Positions 7,384 to 10,742 of a DNA stretch of 10,742 nucleotides are shown in pieces (the stretch's first letter is position 1; each line of letters starts with the position of its first letter). Below the pieces are notes generated by a model. The model was not told the DNA's origin. It did not search any database and saw only the letters and a program-made list of their open reading frames with translations. A program made the position numbers and the translations under genes. Where the stretch lies: assembly GCA_007133995.1 (NCBI GenBank), contig SLLP01000272.1, forward strand, positions 1 through 10,742, read 5' to 3'. The DNA comes from Balneolales bacterium (GTDB lineage Bacteria; Bacteroidota; Rhodothermia; Balneolales; Natronogracilivirgulaceae).

Positions 7384-7412
7384 TTGACTTTTATAATAAA
7401 CATTTTTACCAT
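7384..7412 (+). promoter_or_regulatory. Candidate mgtE promoter
   Basis: TTGACT at 7384-7389 is a near-consensus -35 box, and TACCAT at 7407-7412, 17 bases downstream, is a weak -10 box. Transcription would begin near 7419, just before the first leader hairpin, giving a leader of about 230 bases. A perfect TATAAT at 7392-7397 is also present but has no -35 box at the right distance. The site is suggestive only, because the sigma-factor preference of this organism is unknown. Confidence 0.3.
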
Positions 7413-7423
7413 TGGCTCGCTTT

Positions 7424-7581
7424 TGAGGCGAACCACTTACTGTTTGCCTCATCTCCACGAACAAAACACGAACGAACATGGACGACAGTAGTCATTTATG
7501 TAGCCATATAAACCGGCGCCCTGACCGGTGGGAGTCGATCCGTGTTGAAACGGTATCTCGTATCAGCCTAGCTGCCTGATA
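7424..7581 (+). ncRNA. Structured 5' leader of mgtE: four hairpins, candidate sensor domain
   Basis: Four consecutive stem-loops can be drawn. The first is TGAGGCGAAC (7424-7433) with GTTTGCCTCA (7442-7451): ten pairs including one G-U, eight-base loop. The second is ACCGG (7512-7516) with CCGGT (7525-7529). The third is GATCCGT (7537-7543) with ACGGTATC (7550-7557), seven pairs and one bulged T. The fourth is TATCAG (7561-7566) with CTGATA (7576-7581). This density directly before a terminator-like hairpin and a hidden ribosome site suggests a sensor domain of a cis-regulatory RNA. I cannot match it to the M-box/ykoK Mg2+ riboswitch or to the yybP-ykoY Mn2+ riboswitch. The ligand, if any, is unknown; Mg2+ is the natural guess from the gene controlled. 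Confidence 0.5.
7478..7579 (+). CDS. Possible 33-residue leader peptide upstream of mgtE
   Basis: An ATG-initiated ORF of 33 codons plus stop runs through hairpins two to four of the mgtE leader and stops inside hairpin four, twelve bases before the ribosome-site-burying stem. It begins M-D-D-S-S-H and contains R-R-P-D-R-W-E. Ribosome movement through it would disrupt the hairpins and could decide which downstream fold forms. In enterobacteria, mgtA is controlled partly through a short leader ORF, and acidic N-termini destabilise ribosomes at low Mg2+, so the idea has precedent. There is no convincing ribosome-binding site, and chance is quite possible. Confidence 0.22.
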   Translation: MDDSSHLCSHINRRPDRWESIRVETVSRISLAA

Positions 7582-7590
7582 TAAGATAAC

Positions 7591-7649
7591 GGTTTCACCC
7601 GGGGCGCTTCCCGGCCTTTTTTTGCGCCCTGAAAAAATGAGGTGAAACC
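7591..7649 (+). promoter_or_regulatory. Ribosome-site-sequestering stem of mgtE
   Basis: GGTTTCACC at 7591-7599 is the exact reverse complement of GGTGAAACC at 7641-7649, which ends right before the mgtE ATG and contains most of its ribosome-binding site GAGGTGA (7639-7645). Inside it, GGGCGC at 7602-7607 pairs with GCGCCC at 7624-7629, extendable by a G-U pair and a C-G pair (7601-7630, 7600-7631). The result is about 17 pairs with a nine-base bulge (7632-7640) on the 3' side. When formed it should block translation initiation. It uses the same bases as the terminator-like hairpin at 7599-7623, so only one can exist at a time. Confidence 0.65.
7599..7623 (+). terminator. Terminator-like hairpin in the mgtE leader (attenuator)
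   Basis: CCGGG at 7599-7603 pairs with CCCGG at 7610-7614 around a six-base loop. After two C bases come seven consecutive Ts (7617-7623). It looks like a small intrinsic terminator lying between the proposed sensor domain and the mgtE start, so it would end transcripts before the gene. The stem is short (five G-C pairs), and the two C bases before the T-tract weaken it. It could also be a leftover terminator of the upstream gene, but its overlap with the ribosome-site-burying stem favours attenuation. Confidence 0.5.
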
Positions 7650-9053
7650 ATGACCAAAGAGCAAAAACTGCATCTGGAACTGGAGGAACGCCTGATCCAC
7701 GGTGTTACAGATGCAAGGACCGTAAGCCTGCTGCACAAGGCGCTTCCCGCTGCAGCAGCCGAAAAACTGGTCGTGCATTGCAGCGTCAACATGGCCCTGG
7801 AGCTGATCATGAGGCTTGATTCGCACTTTGCTGCGGACATTCTGGCTTATATGGATACAGAGTTCCGTTCCGAAGTTCTCAATCACATGGACCGTGACAA
7901 GTTGGCCAGGATTTTTGCCAACATGTCCCATGACGACAGGGTCGATGTCCTGCAGTTCCTTCAGTCCGACAAGGCAGAGCATATCATCCGCGCGTTGCCG
8001 GAAACTGAGCAGTCGGATATCCGCAAGCTGGAAACGTATCCGGAAGGTACGGCCGGCGCCATTATGACAACCGATTTCCTGGAGCTGACGGGGAACATGC
8101 CGGTAACCGAAGCCCTGGAAAAGGCAAAAACCGTGGCGCCGGACCGGGAGACGATCTATATCGGCTATGTAGCTGATGGCTCGGGTAAACTGACCGGAGC
8201 CGTATCCCTGAAAGACCTCTTTCTTGCCGATCCGAATGCCAAAGTATCGGACATCATGCGGCCGGATGTGATCTCCGTGGATGTGGGGGAGAAACGGGAG
8301 GAAGTAGCCCGTACCCTTTCCCGGTACGACTTGCTTGCCATTCCGGTTACCGAAAACAGCGGCCGGCTGGCAGGTATCGTTACATTTGACGATGCCATTG
8401 ACGTCATCGAACAGGAAGAGACGGCTGATGCCTACAGCCGGGCAGGAATCACAGGATTCAGCACAGACCATGACCATGAGCGGGACATTATGTTCAGCAA
8501 GCGCATGATCGAGGGGTCTTTTGCCTACCCGATCAAGCTCCGCATGGCTTTTCTCATGGTGACGCTGGCCGGCGGTTTTCTGGTCGGCGGTGTCATCGAT
8601 TATTTTGAGGATGTCCTCGGAGCCGTGCTCCTCGCTGCCATATTCATTCCGGTTATCATGGATATGGGTGGAAACGTGAGAACGCAGTCAACTACCATTT
8701 TTGCGCGTGGACTTGCCTTGGGGCATATCGACGTCTCCCGCATCCACCGCCACATCCGGCGGGAAGTGACCATCGGCCTGCTGATGGGCCTCCTCCTTGG
8801 AATCATCGGTGGGTTTGGAGCGTATCTGTGGCAGGGGGCACCGAACGAGATCCCCCAAATCGGGATTGCGGTTGGGTTATCACTGGCTGTGGTTGTGCCT
8901 TTTGCCACCTTCCTGGGCTTTTTCCTGCCATGGGTGCTGCTGAAAATGGGCTGGGATCATGCACCGGGTGCCGATCCTTTCATTACGACCATCAAGGATT
9001 TCACCGGACTGGCGCTTTATTTCATCCTGGTTGGAACACTGGTCGGCGTCTGA
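7650..9053 (+). CDS. mgtE: Magnesium channel/transporter MgtE
   Basis: A 467-residue MgtE, close to the family's usual 450. Residues 1-135 form the helical MgtE N domain, with an E-G-T-A-G motif at 132-136 leading into the first CBS domain (about 138-198). The second CBS domain spans about 202-258, followed by the connecting plug helix. From about 298 come five membrane helices. The signature G-G-N-V-R-T-Q-S-T-T (340-349) is present, as is the pore aspartate region I-K-D-F-T-G-L with Asp450, equivalent to the conserved Mg2+-binding aspartate of Thermus MgtE. It conducts Mg2+ inward as a dimer; in the family, Mg2+ bound to the N and CBS domains closes the pore. GAGGTGA at 7639-7645, four bases before the ATG, is a strong ribosome-binding site but is predicted to be hidden by the leader RNA, suggesting control in addition to the protein's own gating. 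Confidence 0.96.
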   Translation: MTKEQKLHLELEERLIHGVTDARTVSLLHKALPAAAAEKLVVHCSVNMALELIMRLDSHFAADILAYMDTEFRSEVLNHMDRDKLARIFANMSHDDRVDVLQFLQSDKAEHIIRALPETEQSDIRKLETYPEGTAGAIMTTDFLELTGNMPVTEALEKAKTVAPDRETIYIGYVADGSGKLTGAVSLKDLFLADPNAKVSDIMRPDVISVDVGEKREEVARTLSRYDLLAIPVTENSGRLAGIVTFDDAIDVIEQEETADAYSRAGITGFSTDHDHERDIMFSKRMIEGSFAYPIKLRMAFLMVTLAGGFLVGGVIDYFEDVLGAVLLAAIFIPVIMDMGGNVRTQSTTIFARGLALGHIDVSRIHRHIRREVTIGLLMGLLLGIIGGFGAYLWQGAPNEIPQIGIAVGLSLAVVVPFATFLGFFLPWVLLKMGWDHAPGADPFITTIKDFTGLALYFILVGTLVGV

Positions 9054-9120
9054 CCGGATTTCCCGCTAATTGTGTTACTGTAATAATAAAGAGAAATTAT
9101 TCAAACCTGTGAGGTTTATC

Positions 9121-9753
9121 ATGTACAAAGGAATCGAAGAAAGAACCACCTCAATGGCATATAACTTGTTGTTTTATGTTTCCCTCGGGAGCTACCTGCT
9201 CCTGATGCTGCTGTTCATGCTGCTTTTCAGCGGTGCCGTTTCCACTGTCAGTGGCCAGCAAATGGTTGTCGATGATGTTGGAATAGTGGAGTACCGGGCC
9301 TTCCACCTGGAGGCCTGGATCGGTACCGAGGAGTCCTGGATCCTGCCGGCTTTCAGCCCCGTCAGGGGACTGGAACTGGCTGCCGGGGCTGTGATCACGG
9401 AGGATGAAACGTATGCCATCACCGAAGCAAAGTACATGTTCCGGGAGCCGAGGAACAACCGTGCCGGATTTGGGCTGGTTGCCGGTACGTTGCTTGCACC
9501 TTTCGGGCAATTCTACACCTATGTGCCGGTAACACTTTCTCTTCTTGAGGAGCGGGTTGTTCTGCATGACAATGCCGGATATACGCTCGAGCGGAATGAA
9601 ACTGTTGATGGGGACCAACACTACAACAAAGAAGAGCACTTCTTCACCTGGGGGGCACGCACCGATATGGCTCTCGCCGGCCCGGTGACCCTGCTCGGAG
9701 CTATTTTTGGGGAAACACCGAAACGCCCGATTTTCAGGTCGGTTTTCGAGTAG
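9121..9753 (+). CDS. Putative envelope/outer-membrane protein, frameshifted near its 3' end
   Basis: I do not recognise the family. I chose the ATG at 9121, six bases after GAGG (9111-9114). It gives a charged N-terminal region followed by a long hydrophobic signal segment (about residues 12-40), with a plausible cleavage site near V-S-G-Q-Q. A later ATG at 9154 gives a more compact signal peptide and is an alternative. The mature part alternates short amphipathic strands with Gly and aromatic residues (such as L-E-L-A-A-G-A-V and A-G-F-G-L-V-A-G), as in small outer-membrane beta-barrels. The frame ends at TAG 9751-9753, but the natural C-terminus continues in the -1 frame (next entry): reading CCG then GAT from base 9729 gives P-D-F-Q-V-G-F-R-V-E. 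The intact protein would have about 249 residues. It follows mgtE by 67 bases without an evident terminator. Confidence 0.6.
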   Translation: MYKGIEERTTSMAYNLLFYVSLGSYLLLMLLFMLLFSGAVSTVSGQQMVVDDVGIVEYRAFHLEAWIGTEESWILPAFSPVRGLELAAGAVITEDETYAITEAKYMFREPRNNRAGFGLVAGTLLAPFGQFYTYVPVTLSLLEERVVLHDNAGYTLERNETVDGDQHYNKEEHFFTWGARTDMALAGPVTLLGAIFGETPKRPIFRSVFE

Positions 9754-9869
9754 AAATGATATCGGATCTCCTGGAGATGGACTTCACCTATGGAAATAAC
9801 TTCGGCAGACACAGTAGTGGAATGGGTTTTACTGTTGGCCTGGCATTTACTCCACCGCCGTTTCGTTAA
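9729..9869 (+). pseudogene. Out-of-frame 3' end of the envelope-protein gene
   Basis: In the frame one base back from the upstream ORF, 46 codons stay open to TAA at 9867-9869. They encode strand-like stretches (D-F-Q-V-G-F-R-V-E-M, L-L-E-M-D-F-T-Y-G-N-N, G-F-T-V-G-L-A-F-T) and end in P-P-P-F-R, typical of the closing strands of a beta-barrel. The pattern fits loss of one base around 9727-9732, by mutation or sequencing error. No classical slippery heptamer is present in the correct phase, so programmed frameshifting is not indicated. Confidence 0.65.
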
Positions 9870-9924
9870 ATTTTGCAGCATCAACATGAGTTGCACTGCT
9901 TCATCTTGCCATATCTGATTGCCC

Positions 9925-10742
9925 TTACACTACCCGGGTGACTCCGGGCACCGGTATGGGATAATATCCGTTTTCATCCGGTGTTACGGGTGGCGGCGAA
10001 TTCCAGTCGACATCTTCGGGGTTCAGGTCATGATGGGGGTACATTCTCCTGTTGGAGTTCAGTGCCTGGTCCCACTCAAGAAACTGTCCGGAGTAGGTTG
10101 CCATGAACCCCATGATGGCGGTCATGGTTGATTTGGCTCCAAAATCCGTGTTATCGATGATATTTCCTTTTCTAAGAGAAGCGAACAATTCATCGTGTTC
10201 TTGCTGGTAAGGGCTGGGATCATCCTCACCCTGGTAAGAAAATCGGATATTATTATTTCGATCCCTGATAATGCCGGCAGGAGAGTTGCTGGTGAACATG
10301 GATCCTCTGGTACCCAGAAAGTTTTCTGAAACCTGGTGCCAGCACCCTGGAATTTGCCGGCACTGGGCGGCAAGAACCGCGCCACCTGGGTAGATATACT
10401 CCACGAAGTTGTGATCGAAGATTTGGCCATATTCCTTACCGGTTCGCACTTCCCGGCCTCCCATTCCCTGGGCTGAAACCGGATGTTCGCCGATATACCA
10501 GTTTGCAATATCGATGTTGTGAATCATCTGATCGAGGACCTGGTCCCCTGCCTGCCAGATAAAATGGAAGTGGTTTTTAATCTGATGCTCCAACTCTGAC
10601 CATTCCGGTTGGCGCTCTCGTATACGAAACGGGCCTTGTAACCAGTATACTTGTGCGGATATGATATCACCGATCTCACCGCTTTGAAGCCGCCGGTGCA
10701 TTTCCCGATAGTTGTTCTGGTACCGGCGCTGCAAACCGACCA
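9925..10742 (-). CDS. Gfo/Idh/MocA family oxidoreductase, C-terminal part (partial)
   Basis: Minus-strand gene ending at TAA 9925-9927 and running off the right edge; about 271 codons are visible. The N-terminal NAD(P)-binding Rossmann domain with its G-x-G motif and the E-K-P loop lie outside. The visible part starts with V-G-L-Q-R-R-Y-Q, the typical entry to the C-terminal alpha/beta substrate domain. It continues with S-G-E-I-G-D-I, then M-I-H-N-I-D-I-A-N-W-Y-I-G, whose histidine (10519-10521) is the probable catalytic residue near the nicotinamide. An apparent internal TTG start at 10734 is not real, since the frame continues upstream. Such enzymes oxidise or reduce sugars and inositols; this subgroup, with its Asn/Pro-rich C-terminus, is abundant in saccharolytic bacteria. 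It is convergent with the envelope-protein gene (55 bases between stops) and functionally unrelated to it as far as I can see. Confidence 0.93.
   Translation of the reverse strand, partial: VGLQRRYQNNYREMHRRLQSGEIGDIISAQVYWLQGPFRIRERQPEWSELEHQIKNHFHFIWQAGDQVLDQMIHNIDIANWYIGEHPVSAQGMGGREVRTGKEYGQIFDHNFVEYIYPGGAVLAAQCRQIPGCWHQVSENFLGTRGSMFTSNSPAGIIRDRNNNIRFSYQGEDDPSPYQQEHDELFASLRKGNIIDNTDFGAKSTMTAIMGFMATYSGQFLEWDQALNSNRRMYPHHDLNPEDVDWNSPPPVTPDENGYYPIPVPGVTRVV

Noticed and set aside
7419..7649. M-box (ykoK) riboswitch upstream of mgtE
   Set aside because: I looked for the conserved M-box segments, such as the GUUAGGUGAGGCUCC-like 5' part and its 3' partner; none is present beyond a short GAGGC coincidence.
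7563..8477. 304-codon minus-strand open frame over the mgtE 5' half
   Set aside because: It is antisense to mgtE, with no recognisable domain and no ribosome-binding site; mgtE is unambiguous in the other strand.
9070..9120. TTG start at 9070 for the envelope-protein gene
   Set aside because: It would add an unlikely Cys/Asn/Lys-rich extension and has no ribosome-binding site, whereas the ATG at 9121 has GAGG at good spacing.
1..10742. CRISPR arrays, insertion sequences, tRNA or rRNA genes, prophage or defence systems
   Set aside because: I saw no regularly spaced repeats, transposase-like proteins, tRNA T-loop/acceptor patterns or phage genes anywhere in the window.

Overview
The window is about 10.7 kb of chromosomal bacterial DNA of moderate GC. 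It carries seven complete genes, one frameshifted gene and two genes cut by the window edges. Shine-Dalgarno signals are mixed: clear before the slipin, the second ABC permease, mgtE and the envelope-protein gene, weak or absent elsewhere. Together with the membrane-heavy content and the style of the Gfo/Idh/MocA protein, this suggests the Bacteroidota/Rhodothermota/Balneolota neighbourhood. That placement is inference; no rRNA or marker gene is present.

Layout. Positions 1-2508 hold the end of an ABC ATPase gene and two ABC-2 permease genes, translationally coupled and together forming an exporter. Positions 2620-6600 hold a second cluster: an NfeD-type membrane serine protease, a slipin (SPFH/stomatin) that is its classic partner, and, starting right after the slipin stop, a lipoprotein of the serine beta-lactamase/esterase family. 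Positions 6601-6795 are intergenic with one possible very short ORF. Positions 6796-7272 encode a 158-residue UppP/BacA-like protein that looks internally deleted and lacks key catalytic residues. Positions 7650-9053 encode the Mg2+ channel MgtE. Positions 9121-9869 are an envelope-protein gene broken by a -1 frameshift. From 9925 to the right edge, on the minus strand, lies the C-terminal part of a Gfo/Idh/MocA oxidoreductase.

The most interesting non-coding stretch is the 377-base gap before mgtE. It holds a heptamer tandem repeat, a possible promoter, several consecutive hairpins, a hairpin followed by seven Ts that resembles an intrinsic terminator, and a perfect 9-bp pairing that would bury the mgtE ribosome-binding site. 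The terminator-like hairpin and the ribosome-site-burying fold share bases, so they exclude each other. This is the architecture of a riboswitch or attenuator expression platform. I do not recognise the conserved M-box (ykoK) motifs that control mgtE in other bacteria, so this may be an undescribed cation-responsive leader. A 33-codon ORF inside the leader offers a competing leader-peptide explanation.
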